In this document: positions 50,775 to 59,079 of the stretch, piece after piece | How positions within the stretch are numbered: position 1 is the stretch's first letter | Layout: every line of letters begins with the position of its first letter | Origin: Porphyromonas levii DSM 23370 | GTDB taxonomy: Bacteria; Bacteroidota; Bacteroidia; Bacteroidales; Porphyromonadaceae | Assembly (NCBI RefSeq): GCF_000379925.1 | Contig: NZ_KB904250.1 | Location: 20,800-84,799 of the forward strand | Direction of reading: 5' to 3' | Length of the DNA stretch: 64,000 bases | Notes under the pieces: model-generated | Database searches by the model: none | What the model was told of the DNA's origin: nothing | Seen by the model: only the letters and a program-made list of their open reading frames with translations | Made by a program: the position numbers and the translations under genes

Positions 50775-52322
50775 ATGGCACAGCAAAGTGACGACAATCT
50801 ATTTAAGAAGATAATAGCACACTGTAAGGAGTATGGATTCGTATTCCCTTCTTCGGAGATTTACGACGGACTGGGGGCGGTGTATGACTATGGTCAGAAT
50901 GGTGTAGAGCTAAAAAATAATATCAAGCGCTACTGGTGGGAGTCTATGACGCTACTCAATGACAATGTAGTGGGTATCGACTCTGCGATATTTATGCACC
51001 CCACTATCTGGAAAGCCTCTGGCCACGTAGATGCTTTCAATGATCCATTGATTGATAACAAGGTATCCAAGAAGCGTTACCGTGCTGATGTCCTGATGGA
51101 GGAGCACCTTGAGAAGATTCAGGGTAAGATAACAAAGGAGGTGGAGAAGGCAGCTAAGCGATTTGGCGATGCCTTCGACGAAGCTCAGTTCCGTGCAACC
51201 AATGCACGTGTACTGCAATATCAGGCAGATTATGATGCTATCCACAGTCGCTTTGTGAAAGCCCTAGAGGAAAACGATCTTGCTGGGCTCAAGCAGTTGA
51301 TAGATGACTGCGAGATCGTGGATCCTATCAGCGGCAGTAAGGAGTGGACAGATGTCCGTCAGTTCAACCTGATGTTCGCCACCGAGATGGGCTCTACTGC
51401 CGACGGCGCCATGAAGGTGTACCTTCGTCCAGAGACCGCTCAGGGTATCTTTGTCAACTACCTAAACGTGCAGAAGAGCGGTCGCATGAAGATACCATTT
51501 GGTATAGCACAGATTGGTAAAGCCTTCCGTAATGAGATTGTGGCACGCCAATTCATCTTCCGAATGAGGGAGTTTGAGCAGATGGAGATGCAGTTCTTCG
51601 TAGCGCCTGGTACAGAACTAGATTGGTTCCAAACCTGGAAGGAGCGCCGTCTTCGCTGGCACAAGGCTTTGGGGCTTGGCGATAACAAGTACCGTTTCCA
51701 CGACCACGACAAGCTTGCGCACTATGCCAATGCCGCTACAGATATAGAGTTTGAGATGTCCTTTGGCTTTAAGGAGGTAGAGGGCATTCACTCTCGCACC
51801 GACTTCGACCTCAGTAGGCACGAGGAGTTCTCAGGCAAGAAGCTGCGCTACTTCGACCCAGAACGTGGGGAGAGCTACGTACCTTATGTTGTGGAGACCT
51901 CTATCGGTGTGGACCGTCTATTCCTAAGCGTGCTCTTCGGTAGTTATGAGGAGGAGCAGTTGGAGGGTGGCGAGAGCCGTGTAGTACTCCACCTACCACC
52001 TGCATTGGCGCCTAAAAAGGTAGCTGTGCTTCCACTGGTACGCAAGGATGGTCTACCAGAACTAGCAAGGCAGATTGTGGATGATCTGAAGTTCTACTTC
52101 CCATGTGACTACGATGAGAAAGACTCTATCGGTAAGCGCTATCGCCGTCAGGATGCGCTCGGCACACCTTTCTGTATCACTGTAGACCACGATAGCCTAG
52201 AGGATGGCAGCGTTACTATTCGTCACCGTGATAGTATGGAGCAGGAACGCGTGCCTATCGGCGAACTACGCAGCATGATAGAGGATAGAGTGAGTATGCA
52301 ATCGCTACTAAAGAAGATATGA
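50775..52322 (+). CDS. glyS: Glycyl-tRNA synthetase, single-chain type
   Basis: A 515-residue class II enzyme of the alpha2 kind. KEYGFVFPSSEIYDGLGAVYDYG is split over residues 13-35. Motif 2 region: GIAQIGKAFRNEI and FIFRMREFEQMEMQFF. IEFEMSFGFKEVEGIHSRTDFD and VVETSIGVDRLFLSVLFG (motif 3) follow, then an anticodon-binding domain from about 405. Followed by a 4-nt overlap with the FKBP gene. Confidence 0.96.
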   Translation: MAQQSDDNLFKKIIAHCKEYGFVFPSSEIYDGLGAVYDYGQNGVELKNNIKRYWWESMTLLNDNVVGIDSAIFMHPTIWKASGHVDAFNDPLIDNKVSKKRYRADVLMEEHLEKIQGKITKEVEKAAKRFGDAFDEAQFRATNARVLQYQADYDAIHSRFVKALEENDLAGLKQLIDDCEIVDPISGSKEWTDVRQFNLMFATEMGSTADGAMKVYLRPETAQGIFVNYLNVQKSGRMKIPFGIAQIGKAFRNEIVARQFIFRMREFEQMEMQFFVAPGTELDWFQTWKERRLRWHKALGLGDNKYRFHDHDKLAHYANAATDIEFEMSFGFKEVEGIHSRTDFDLSRHEEFSGKKLRYFDPERGESYVPYVVETSIGVDRLFLSVLFGSYEEEQLEGGESRVVLHLPPALAPKKVAVLPLVRKDGLPELARQIVDDLKFYFPCDYDEKDSIGKRYRRQDALGTPFCITVDHDSLEDGSVTIRHRDSMEQERVPIGELRSMIEDRVSMQSLLKKI

Positions 52323-52810
52323 GAAATAAGTTGTTTTTAGTCCTAGCCTCAGTAGTAGCGATGCTACTACTTGCGAGTTGTGACAATGCTCTACAACCAA
52401 GAGAGGAGACGCAGTACAAAAAGGATAATGATGCCTTCATTGAGAAGGTAGATAAGGGAACGGAGTATAAAAAACTCGTCTTCCTCAATGCTGAACACCC
52501 TATTTACTACAAGGTGCTTGCCCCTGGAACAAGCAAGGCATACCCATACCAAGAGAGTACCGTGAGGACTCAGCTGAGTGGTAGACTGATCTCTGGAGAG
52601 GTCTTCCAAGCTGATGGCGAACTCGTCTCTCAGGTCAATGCGCTTATCCCTGGCGTACAATATGCGCTCCAATCTATGAATGTAGGTGATAAGTGGGAGA
52701 TAGTCGTTCCTCAGCAACTAGGCTATGGAGCTTACTCTAGAGGCTATACAATACCTGCCTTCTCTACCCTGATATTCACCATCGAACTACTTGAGATCGT
52801 AAAGCCATGA
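52319..52810 (+). CDS. FKBP-type peptidyl-prolyl isomerase lipoprotein
   Basis: 163 residues; lipobox LLLASC with Cys21. The FKBP fold covers the C-terminal 100 residues: TVRTQLSGRLISGEVFQ, LIPGVQYALQSMNVGDKWEIVVP, QLGYGAYSRGYTIPAFSTLIFTIELLEI split across its last strands. It catalyses prolyl isomerisation of envelope proteins. Overlaps of 4 nt with both glyS and surE make one translation-coupled operon. Confidence 0.88.
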   Translation: MRNKLFLVLASVVAMLLLASCDNALQPREETQYKKDNDAFIEKVDKGTEYKKLVFLNAEHPIYYKVLAPGTSKAYPYQESTVRTQLSGRLISGEVFQADGELVSQVNALIPGVQYALQSMNVGDKWEIVVPQQLGYGAYSRGYTIPAFSTLIFTIELLEIVKP

Positions 52811-53574
52811 TAGCAAAGAGACCGCTGATACTCGTTAGCAATGACGATGGGGTATTTGCTAAGGGACTCGTGGAGCTATATACTGCGCTTAGAGACTTGG
52901 GAGATATTGTCGTGATAGCACCCGATGGGCCTCGCAGTGGAGCATCAAGTGCGATTACCACCTCTGTACCTATCCATTACAACCTCGTACTTACAGAGCC
53001 CGGACTTACCATATATAGCTGTAGCGGCACACCTGCTGACTGTGTCAAGCTAGCGCTCAATGAGATCGTACCTGTACTCCCTAATCTTGTGGTTGCTGGC
53101 ATCAACCACGGCGGGAATGAGGGTATTGCTGTCAACTACTCTGGCACACTAGGTGCCGCTATCGAGGGGACTATCTTTGGCATCCCTTCCTTTGCTGTAT
53201 CGCTCATCGATGGCAAACAGGAGAGTGACTACCTAGATAGCTGCCGCTTTGCTCGTAGCATAGCCCGCAAGATACTCAAGGAGGGGCTCCCCAAGGGGGT
53301 TTATCTCAATGTCAATGTCCCTTGTGTACCAGAGGTACGCGGGTTACGTGTCTGTAGTCAGGCCGAGGGGCGCTATGTAGGGGAATATGTACGGCAGACA
53401 ACTCCCACCGGACGCGATGTCTATTGGCTATCTGGGGAGATTCAGCTCTCCGAGCCAGTAAATCAGAACTGGGATGTCCCCCTAATCGATAAGGGGTATG
53501 CTACTCTGGTGCCCTGTAATATCGATGTTACGGACTACGAGTTTATACAGAATATAAAGCACTGGGACGAGTGA
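52807..53574 (+). CDS. surE: 5'/3'-nucleotidase SurE
   Basis: 255 residues. ILVSNDDGVFAKGLVELYTAL has the metal-binding Asp pair. APDGPRSGASSAITTSV, YSCSGTPADCVKLAL and GINHGGNEGIAVNYSGTLGAA complete the SurE site. It hydrolyses nucleoside monophosphates in stationary-phase stress. lpxB starts 1 nt later. Confidence 0.95.
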   Translation: MIAKRPLILVSNDDGVFAKGLVELYTALRDLGDIVVIAPDGPRSGASSAITTSVPIHYNLVLTEPGLTIYSCSGTPADCVKLALNEIVPVLPNLVVAGINHGGNEGIAVNYSGTLGAAIEGTIFGIPSFAVSLIDGKQESDYLDSCRFARSIARKILKEGLPKGVYLNVNVPCVPEVRGLRVCSQAEGRYVGEYVRQTTPTGRDVYWLSGEIQLSEPVNQNWDVPLIDKGYATLVPCNIDVTDYEFIQNIKHWDE

Positions 53575-53575
53575 T

Positions 53576-54682
53576 ATGAAGTACTTCTTCGTGGCTGGTG
53601 AAGCGAGCGGTGACCTCCATACCTCCACGGTAATGGGAGCACTTTCTTCGCTCGACACCGAAGCGCACTTCGCCTATATGGGTGGAGCAAAAATGAGGGT
53701 TCTTGGCGGCGACTGTATAGTTGCCTCCGAGAGCCTTGCTTATATGGGGGTACTAGATGTGCTGAAGAATATCAATAAGATTCGGCAGGCTGCGCGCCAA
53801 GTGCAGGAAGGACTATTACGCCACCGTCCTGATGTGGTAGTGTGTGTCGATTACGCAGGGTTTTGCTTTCGCTACATTCTGCCTTTCGTGAGGGAACATC
53901 TGCCTAACACCAAGATTGCCTACTATATCCCACCCAAGGTATGGGCTTGGAAAAAAGGGCGTATCAAGACTCTCCGAAGCCATACAGACCTAGTCCTTTC
54001 TATCTTCCCCTTCGAAGTTTCCTTCTTTCAGGAGCATCAACTACCACAGGTGCAGTATGTAGGCAATCCATCCATGGAGGAGATAGACGAATACCTCTCC
54101 CAGGCAGTTACCAAAGAGGAATCTCCCTATATAGCGTTGCTTCCTGGCAGCCGTCGGTCAGAAGTAGAACTAAACCTCCCCACTATGCTACAGGTTGCGA
54201 GTAGCTTTCCCGACATGCGCATCAAGGTTGCAGGCACTTCAGACCTCCCCAAAGAAGTATACGGCACCCTTGGCGATAGAGCAGAACTGGTCATAGGCAA
54301 TACCTACGGCATACTGCATGGTGCTAGAGCCGCCCTTGTTACGAGCGGCACCGCTACACTCGAGACTGCCCTCATAGGCACACCTCAAGTCGTATGCTAT
54401 GCGCACAAGGCGGGGAGGCTAGCCAATTTTGTCTTCGAACGTTTCTTTTCTACGCCCTTTATCTCATTAGTGAATCTTGTAGCAGGGAGAGAGGTCGTAA
54501 GCGAACTTTATGGCGGGTTATTCCGAGAGGAGAAAATATGGAGTGCCCTCAGCCCTCTACTATCTGGTGGTTATGAGCGCGCACAGATGATGAGCGGATA
54601 TCGAGAAGTCCGCCAAAAGCTACAGACAGAGACCACTCCATCTGTAGCAACAGCCAAAGCTATACTTAACTTAATACGATAA
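53576..54682 (+). CDS. lpxB: Lipid-A-disaccharide synthase
   Basis: A 368-residue peripheral membrane GT19 enzyme. KYFFVAGEASGDLHTSTVMG, VCVDYAGFCFRYI, YYIPPKVWAWKKGRIKTL, LLPGSRRSEVELNLP and VTSGTATLETALIGTPQVV are the family blocks. It joins two acylated glucosamines in lipid A synthesis. Confidence 0.96.
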   Translation: MKYFFVAGEASGDLHTSTVMGALSSLDTEAHFAYMGGAKMRVLGGDCIVASESLAYMGVLDVLKNINKIRQAARQVQEGLLRHRPDVVVCVDYAGFCFRYILPFVREHLPNTKIAYYIPPKVWAWKKGRIKTLRSHTDLVLSIFPFEVSFFQEHQLPQVQYVGNPSMEEIDEYLSQAVTKEESPYIALLPGSRRSEVELNLPTMLQVASSFPDMRIKVAGTSDLPKEVYGTLGDRAELVIGNTYGILHGARAALVTSGTATLETALIGTPQVVCYAHKAGRLANFVFERFFSTPFISLVNLVAGREVVSELYGGLFREEKIWSALSPLLSGGYERAQMMSGYREVRQKLQTETTPSVATAKAILNLIR

Positions 54683-54691
54683 TACAGACTT

Positions 54692-55834
54692 ATGAAAAGA
54701 ACAATGATGTTTCTTGCATCAGTAGTAGCTCTACTACTAGTAGCATGCGGTGGTGAAAGTCAAGAGCAAGAGACAACTACACAAAAGGGCGACAAGCTAC
54801 AGGTAGCAGTATTCCAAGGTCATGGAGGTTCTGAGACCTGCGTATGGGAGACTATGGCAGCGGTGGGAATGGATAGCTCTCTGGAGGCGCGCCTACTCAC
54901 CACGAAAGATATTGCCGATGGACAACTCTCCGAAGTCGATGTCCTCATCGTTCCAGGTGGAGGGGGTAGCCGTCAGTACCTCAACATAGGCTCAAGCGGA
55001 CGTGAAGCAGTACAGCAATTTGTTCGTGATGGCGGAGGATATGTCGGCATTTGCGCTGGCGCTTATCTCATCACCGACACCCCTGAGTATGCTTCTCTAG
55101 CTATGAGCGGGGCTCAAGCACATGATATAGAGCATGACAACCGCGGACGCGGGATTGCCAAGGTTACTCTCACAGAAGAGGGCAAGGGACTATTTCCCGA
55201 GGTAGCAGGCCAAGACACCTTATATATAATGTACTATGAAGGACCTGTGGTATTGCCTAACCCTGAGAGCAAGACCAAGTACACAAGCTTTGCTACTATG
55301 GAGAGCGATGTGCACGTGGAGGGCAATGCACCTGTGGATATGACCAATGGCAAGAGCTTCCTCTACATTGCCCAATATGGCAAGGGCAAGACCGCTTCTG
55401 TGGTAGGGCATCCAGAGGCCACCCCTGGCATGCAGTGGATGATCTCCAAGATGGTACACGGGGTTGCACCTCGGCAAGTAGAGCCACAGCTCAATAGTAA
55501 GTTTGTGGATCCCTCTAAGTTCGGGCAAGAGATACTGATGACCGAAGAGCGTAGGCAAAAGGAGAGCGAGAGTTTCCAGACCTTCCTCTATGGCAGTACC
55601 GAAGCACAACTCAAGGCACTCGACTGGCTGATGCAGCATAATTCATGGGATGCCAAGCGATGGATACAAGGGCTAATCTTCGACAAACGCCCCGAGATGC
55701 GCCTTGCAGTAGCTAACTGGCTCGGCTGGTCGCTCTACCGTATGTATCTGCCCGACCTAGAGATTGCGCACGACAAAGAGACCGAACCAGAGGTGAAAGC
55801 TGCAATGGCTGAGGCGATTGAGAAGCTAAAGTAA
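54692..55834 (+). CDS. BPL_N-domain (class I GATase-like) lipoprotein
   Basis: 380 residues; lipobox LLVAC with Cys19. Residues about 35-250 form a class I glutamine-amidotransferase-like fold of the BPL_N type: VAVFQGHGGSETCVWETM, VDVLIVPGGGGSRQYLN and the nucleophile elbow GGGYVGICAGAYLITD with Cys. The C-terminal 120 residues are helical (LDWLMQHNSWDAKRW, AVANWLGWSLYRM). As an exported protein it is unlikely to be an amidotransferase subunit; a peptidase or binding role is possible. It follows lpxB by 9 nt. Confidence 0.75.
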   Translation: MKRTMMFLASVVALLLVACGGESQEQETTTQKGDKLQVAVFQGHGGSETCVWETMAAVGMDSSLEARLLTTKDIADGQLSEVDVLIVPGGGGSRQYLNIGSSGREAVQQFVRDGGGYVGICAGAYLITDTPEYASLAMSGAQAHDIEHDNRGRGIAKVTLTEEGKGLFPEVAGQDTLYIMYYEGPVVLPNPESKTKYTSFATMESDVHVEGNAPVDMTNGKSFLYIAQYGKGKTASVVGHPEATPGMQWMISKMVHGVAPRQVEPQLNSKFVDPSKFGQEILMTEERRQKESESFQTFLYGSTEAQLKALDWLMQHNSWDAKRWIQGLIFDKRPEMRLAVANWLGWSLYRMYLPDLEIAHDKETEPEVKAAMAEAIEKLK

Positions 55835-55913
55835 TAAAGACTCCTACCGAACAATCCTTTGTGCTTATCCGTTATACCTACACAGTTGTATTAATGATAA
55901 AGGATAATAAGAT

Positions 55914-56312
55914 ATGATAAAGGATATGTTCCAAGAGAGCCGTAGCAAGTACGGTTTCGATGAAACGGTGGAGAAGTTAGGCGAGATTATCTCTGCCAAA
56001 GGGTGGCGCATTACTCATACTCACGATATGCAAGAGACCATGACCAAGAATGGCTACTCCGTGTTGCCCATCAAGGTCGTGGAGCTCTGCAACCCTGTGT
56101 ATGCGAGTCGGATGCTCTCCGAAGACAGTCTGCGCATCTACTCCAGTCTGATGCCCTGCCGCATTTCTATCTATGAGAAGTCCGATGGTCGCACCTACGT
56201 ATCGCGCATGAATAATGGAGCTATGGCAGGGATGATAGGTGGCGTAGTAGAAGAAGTGATGAGCGGTGCCTACCACGATGCTGAGGGCTTCGTAGCGGAG
56301 CTTTCTGAGTGA
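55914..56312 (+). CDS. DUF302 domain protein
   Basis: 132 residues. DETVEKLGEIISAKGWRITHT, KVVELCNPVYASRML and LMPCRISIYEKSDGRTYVS match DUF302, a small alpha/beta fold of unknown function found in many bacteria. MNNGAMAGMIGG is the usual C-terminal part. The two conserved Cys in ELCNP and MPCR are family features. It is closed by a strong terminator. Confidence 0.88.
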   Translation: MIKDMFQESRSKYGFDETVEKLGEIISAKGWRITHTHDMQETMTKNGYSVLPIKVVELCNPVYASRMLSEDSLRIYSSLMPCRISIYEKSDGRTYVSRMNNGAMAGMIGGVVEEVMSGAYHDAEGFVAELSE

Positions 56313-56358
56313 GATCAAAGCCTCTATTTACAACAGCGACATTTCTGCGTAAGGATTT

Positions 56359-56410
56359 AGACGAAGCGCACTATCCTACATAAAAGTAGGCAGTGCGCTT
56401 CGTCTTTGTA
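56359..56410 (+). terminator. Terminator after the DUF302 gene
   Basis: AGACGAAGCGCACT (56359-56372) pairs perfectly with AGTGCGCTTCGTCT (56392-56405), with an inner CCTAC/GTAGG stem, then TTGTATT. Confidence 0.9.
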
Positions 56411-56466
56411 TTAGTTGCTAGTCCCACCACTTCCTCTACCGTAAGTGCCTGAAGCTACTCTAGGGA

Positions 56467-56599
56467 GCGAAGAAAGTCCCTAGCGGAAGGAACTAGAGTT
56501 TATTATGGGGAGGAACTAGAGTCTCTCGCGGGAGGAACTAGAGTTCCTCGCCTGAGGGACTGACGCTACTCTAGGGAGTAACCATAGCCCCTCGCTAAA
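56467..56599. repeat. Degenerate tandem array, 22-23 bp period, about six units
   Basis: Three good units begin GGAACTAGAG at 56489, 56512 and 56534. Degenerate units align at 56467, 56556 (GGGACTGACG) and 56578 (GTAACCATAG). The tails TCCCTAGCGG, TCTCTCGCGG and TTCCTCGCC resemble each other. GCTACTCTAGGGAG occurs on both sides (56453-56466 and 56565-56578). The array lies between the DUF302 terminator and the metK leader and is non-coding. Confidence 0.8.
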
Positions 56600-56672
56600 G
56601 TACCGAAGACGATATGCTCTTCGCCGATAGCATTTTGGCTAAGGAGAAGTATCTCCATATTGGAGTTTTTAG

Positions 56673-56680
56673 TACCTTTG
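56673..56680 (+). promoter_or_regulatory. Probable metK promoter -7 element
   Basis: TACCTTTG matches TAnnTTTG. No TTTG lies at the expected -33 distance. It is placed about 45 bp before the riboswitch, so the aptamer would be near the 5' end of the transcript. Confidence 0.5.
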
Positions 56681-56716
56681 TGGCGTATTTGTTTTAATAA
56701 CCATCGTCAGTGGTGG

Positions 56717-56772
56717 TCGTGGAGAGATTTGGGCTTGCTTGCAACCACGGTAAAAAATGCTAAATGAGTGGC
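56717..56772 (+). ncRNA. SAM-II riboswitch upstream of metK
   Basis: P1 stem CGTGG (56718-56722) with CCACG (56745-56749); conserved GATTT (56726-56730), TTGCAA (56739-56744) and GTAAAAAATGCTAAA (56750-56764), ordered as in the SAM-II pseudoknot aptamer. SAM-II elements are known upstream of metK in Bacteroidota. The gene start is about 108 nt downstream. Binding of SAM should lower metK expression. Confidence 0.85.
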
Positions 56773-56879
56773 TCAGCGCACCATTAATATATACGATATA
56801 CAGGGTCTGAGTATCTCTTTTGGCTTTCTTTACTTCTCTCTCGGTTGTGCTGGCGTATAATGAAATAAAAGGAGGAGTT

Positions 56880-58163
56880 ATGAGTTATTTATTTACTTCC
56901 GAATCGGTAAGCGAAGGACATCCAGACAAAGTAGCGGATCAGATATCCGATGCTATCTTGGATCATTTCTTGGCACTAGATCCCGATAGTAAGGTAGCAT
57001 GCGAAACACTAGTGACCACAGGTCAGGTGGTGATTTCGGGTGAAATTTCGTCTAATGCGTATGTCGATATCCCTTCGGTAGTACGTGGGGTAATCAACCA
57101 GATTGGTTACAATAAAGGAGAGTACCTCTTCGATGGTAATTCGTGCGGCATCCTCACTGCGATCAGTGAGCAAAGCCCAGATATCCACCGTGGTGTAGTG
57201 CGTGAGGATGTAAGGGATCAGGGCGCTGGCGATCAGGGCATGATGTTTGGCTACGCCAATAATGAGAGCGACACCTACATGCCCTTGCCAATAGAGCTTT
57301 CACACACGATACTCCAAGAGCTGACCAAGATACGCAAAGAGGAACCAGAGCTGATGCCTTACCTTCGTCCCGATGCTAAGAGCCAGGTGACGCTTGAGTA
57401 CAACCTCGATCGTACACCTAAGCGTGTGCATACTATCGTGGTGAGCACACAGCACGATGAGTTCGTGAGGTCTCATGCAGGTCTATCCCAAGCTGAAGCA
57501 GACCGAATGATGCAGGATCGTATCAAGAAGGACATCCACTCCATACTACTCCCAAGAGTGGTGGAGAAGTATAGTTCCGAGGTGCAGAAGCTATTCGATA
57601 GTAAGGTGATTCTTCATGTCAATCCTACTGGGAAGTTCGTTATAGGGGGTCCAGCAGGAGACACAGGGCTGACGGGTCGTAAGATCATTGTTGATACCTA
57701 TGGTGGTAAGGCGTCTCATGGTGGTGGTGCCTTTAGCGGAAAAGACAGTTCGAAAGTAGACCGTTCGGCTGCTTATGCAGCTCGGTACCTTGCGAAGAAC
57801 TTAGTAGCAGCGGGTGTAGCCGACGAAGTGAAGATACAGGTGGCTTACGCCATTGGGATTGCGGAGCCGGTGAGCCTATTTGTAGACACCTATGGAAGGA
57901 GTCATGTAGACCTCAGCGACGAGGAGATTGCTGAAAAGCTCAAGGAGGTATACGACCTCCGTCCGTATAGTATCGTGGAGTCGCTCCGCCTCAAGCAACC
58001 TATCTATCAGGAAAGCGCTGCTTACGGGCACATGGGTCGCACCCCTCGCAAGACACAGAAGCACTTCGAGAACCCTTATGGCGAACCAATCGATATGGAA
58101 GTAGAGCTATTCCCTTGGGAGGAATTAACCCTTGTAGATAGGCTTAAGGAGGTCTTTTTCTAA
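56880..58163 (+). CDS. metK: S-adenosylmethionine synthetase
   Basis: ATG at 56880 with GGAGG five bases upstream, 427 residues; the frame opens at 56820 but lacks family sequence there. [20 protein letters not shown] (catalytic His, Mg Asp), [32 protein letters not shown] and [19 protein letters not shown] are the MAT signatures. It makes SAM, the ligand of the upstream riboswitch, so the pair forms a feedback loop. Confidence 0.97.
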   Translation: MSYLFTSESVSEGHPDKVADQISDAILDHFLALDPDSKVACETLVTTGQVVISGEISSNAYVDIPSVVRGVINQIGYNKGEYLFDGNSCGILTAISEQSPDIHRGVVREDVRDQGAGDQGMMFGYANNESDTYMPLPIELSHTILQELTKIRKEEPELMPYLRPDAKSQVTLEYNLDRTPKRVHTIVVSTQHDEFVRSHAGLSQAEADRMMQDRIKKDIHSILLPRVVEKYSSEVQKLFDSKVILHVNPTGKFVIGGPAGDTGLTGRKIIVDTYGGKASHGGGAFSGKDSSKVDRSAAYAARYLAKNLVAAGVADEVKIQVAYAIGIAEPVSLFVDTYGRSHVDLSDEEIAEKLKEVYDLRPYSIVESLRLKQPIYQESAAYGHMGRTPRKTQKHFENPYGEPIDMEVELFPWEELTLVDRLKEVFF

Positions 58164-58190
58164 TCTCTTTTCGTCTATTACTAATTAGTG

Positions 58191-58230
58191 AGAGAGGTGT
58201 ACCTGAAATATGATTTCGGGACACCTCTCT
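58191..58230. terminator. Long hairpin after metK without a T-run
   Basis: AGAGAGGTGT (58191-58200) pairs perfectly with ACACCTCTCT (58221-58230), and the inner CCTGAAAT pairs with ATTTCGGG apart from one wobble. There is no T-run on either strand, so it may be a processed or factor-dependent 3' end. Confidence 0.6.
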
Positions 58231-58238
58231 TGGTATGG

Positions 58239-58269
58239 CTTGCTATTGGGGATATCTTTAGTATCTTTG
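58239..58269 (+). promoter_or_regulatory. Promoter of the formate/nitrite transporter gene
   Basis: CTTG (58239-58242), a 19-bp spacer and TATCTTTG (58262-58269). Its position rules out the far upstream start for the transporter. Confidence 0.6.
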
Positions 58270-58290
58270 TCCTATAACATAAAGGATTCA

Positions 58291-59079
58291 ATGATAATGT
58301 ATAATACGCCAAACGAAGTACTAAAGCTCACCGAGGGGATGGCGCTCAAAAAGTACAATACCCCAGCCGTAAAGTTGGCTCTCTTGGGCGTATTGGGTGG
58401 CGCCTATATTGCACTCGGAGGATGGCTCTCCTTTTATGTTTCCCACGGAATGCCATATATTACGGAGGGTAATCCAGCGTTGGTAAAACTGATTCAGGGT
58501 GTACTCTTTCCCGTGGGATTAATACTAATCATATTGGTGGGTGGTGAGCTCTTTACTGGTAATACTGCTTACCTAGTAACAGGGGCAAGAAAGAGGATAA
58601 TCCCATGGGGATATCTTGCGAAGAATTGGGGAATCGTGTGGCTGACCAATCTTGTGGGGGCATTACTCCTATGCTACCTACTTGTACAGCAAACAGGGAT
58701 GCTGGCATCCGAACCATGGGTGAGTGCAATCGTCAGTACCGCCAAGAGCAAAGTATCTCTTCCATGGTCTACTATTTTCTTCAAGGGAATAGGAGCCAAT
58801 TGGCTCGTATGCCTTGCCGTTTGGCTTGGGCTTAGTTCGCAAGAGATGCTAGGAAGGCTTGTGGGGCTATGGCTACCGGTGATGGTTTTTGTAACACTTG
58901 GCTACGAGCATAGTGTAGCCAATATGTTTTATATCCCTATGGGGATGATGTGTGGAGCCGACGTTAGTATTGTTCAATTGTTTTGGAATAATCTTATCCC
59001 TGCTACCCTTGGCAATATAGTGGGAGGTTCGATATTCGTTGGGCTAGTCTACAGCTATTTATACATAGAGAGGAAATGA
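58291..59079 (+). CDS. Formate/nitrite transporter family protein
   Basis: ATG at 58291 or 58297 (MYNTPNEVLKLTEGMALKKY) gives about 262 residues; an upstream ATG at 58210 lies before the promoter. Six TM helices. GGAYIALGGWLSF, ILVGGELFTGNTAYL, GIGANWLVCLAVWLG and GYEHSVANMFYIPMGMM carry the FNT signature and the central His. It moves formate or nitrite with protons. It overlaps the TolC gene by 4 nt. Confidence 0.9.
   Translation: MIMYNTPNEVLKLTEGMALKKYNTPAVKLALLGVLGGAYIALGGWLSFYVSHGMPYITEGNPALVKLIQGVLFPVGLILIILVGGELFTGNTAYLVTGARKRIIPWGYLAKNWGIVWLTNLVGALLLCYLLVQQTGMLASEPWVSAIVSTAKSKVSLPWSTIFFKGIGANWLVCLAVWLGLSSQEMLGRLVGLWLPVMVFVTLGYEHSVANMFYIPMGMMCGADVSIVQLFWNNLIPATLGNIVGGSIFVGLVYSYLYIERK

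Noticed and set aside
56467..56599. CRISPR array
   Set aside because: Units are tandem and degenerate, without unique spacers.
58191..58230. Standard intrinsic terminator after metK
   Set aside because: The stem is strong but lacks a T-run on either strand, so I list it only as a hairpin of uncertain role.
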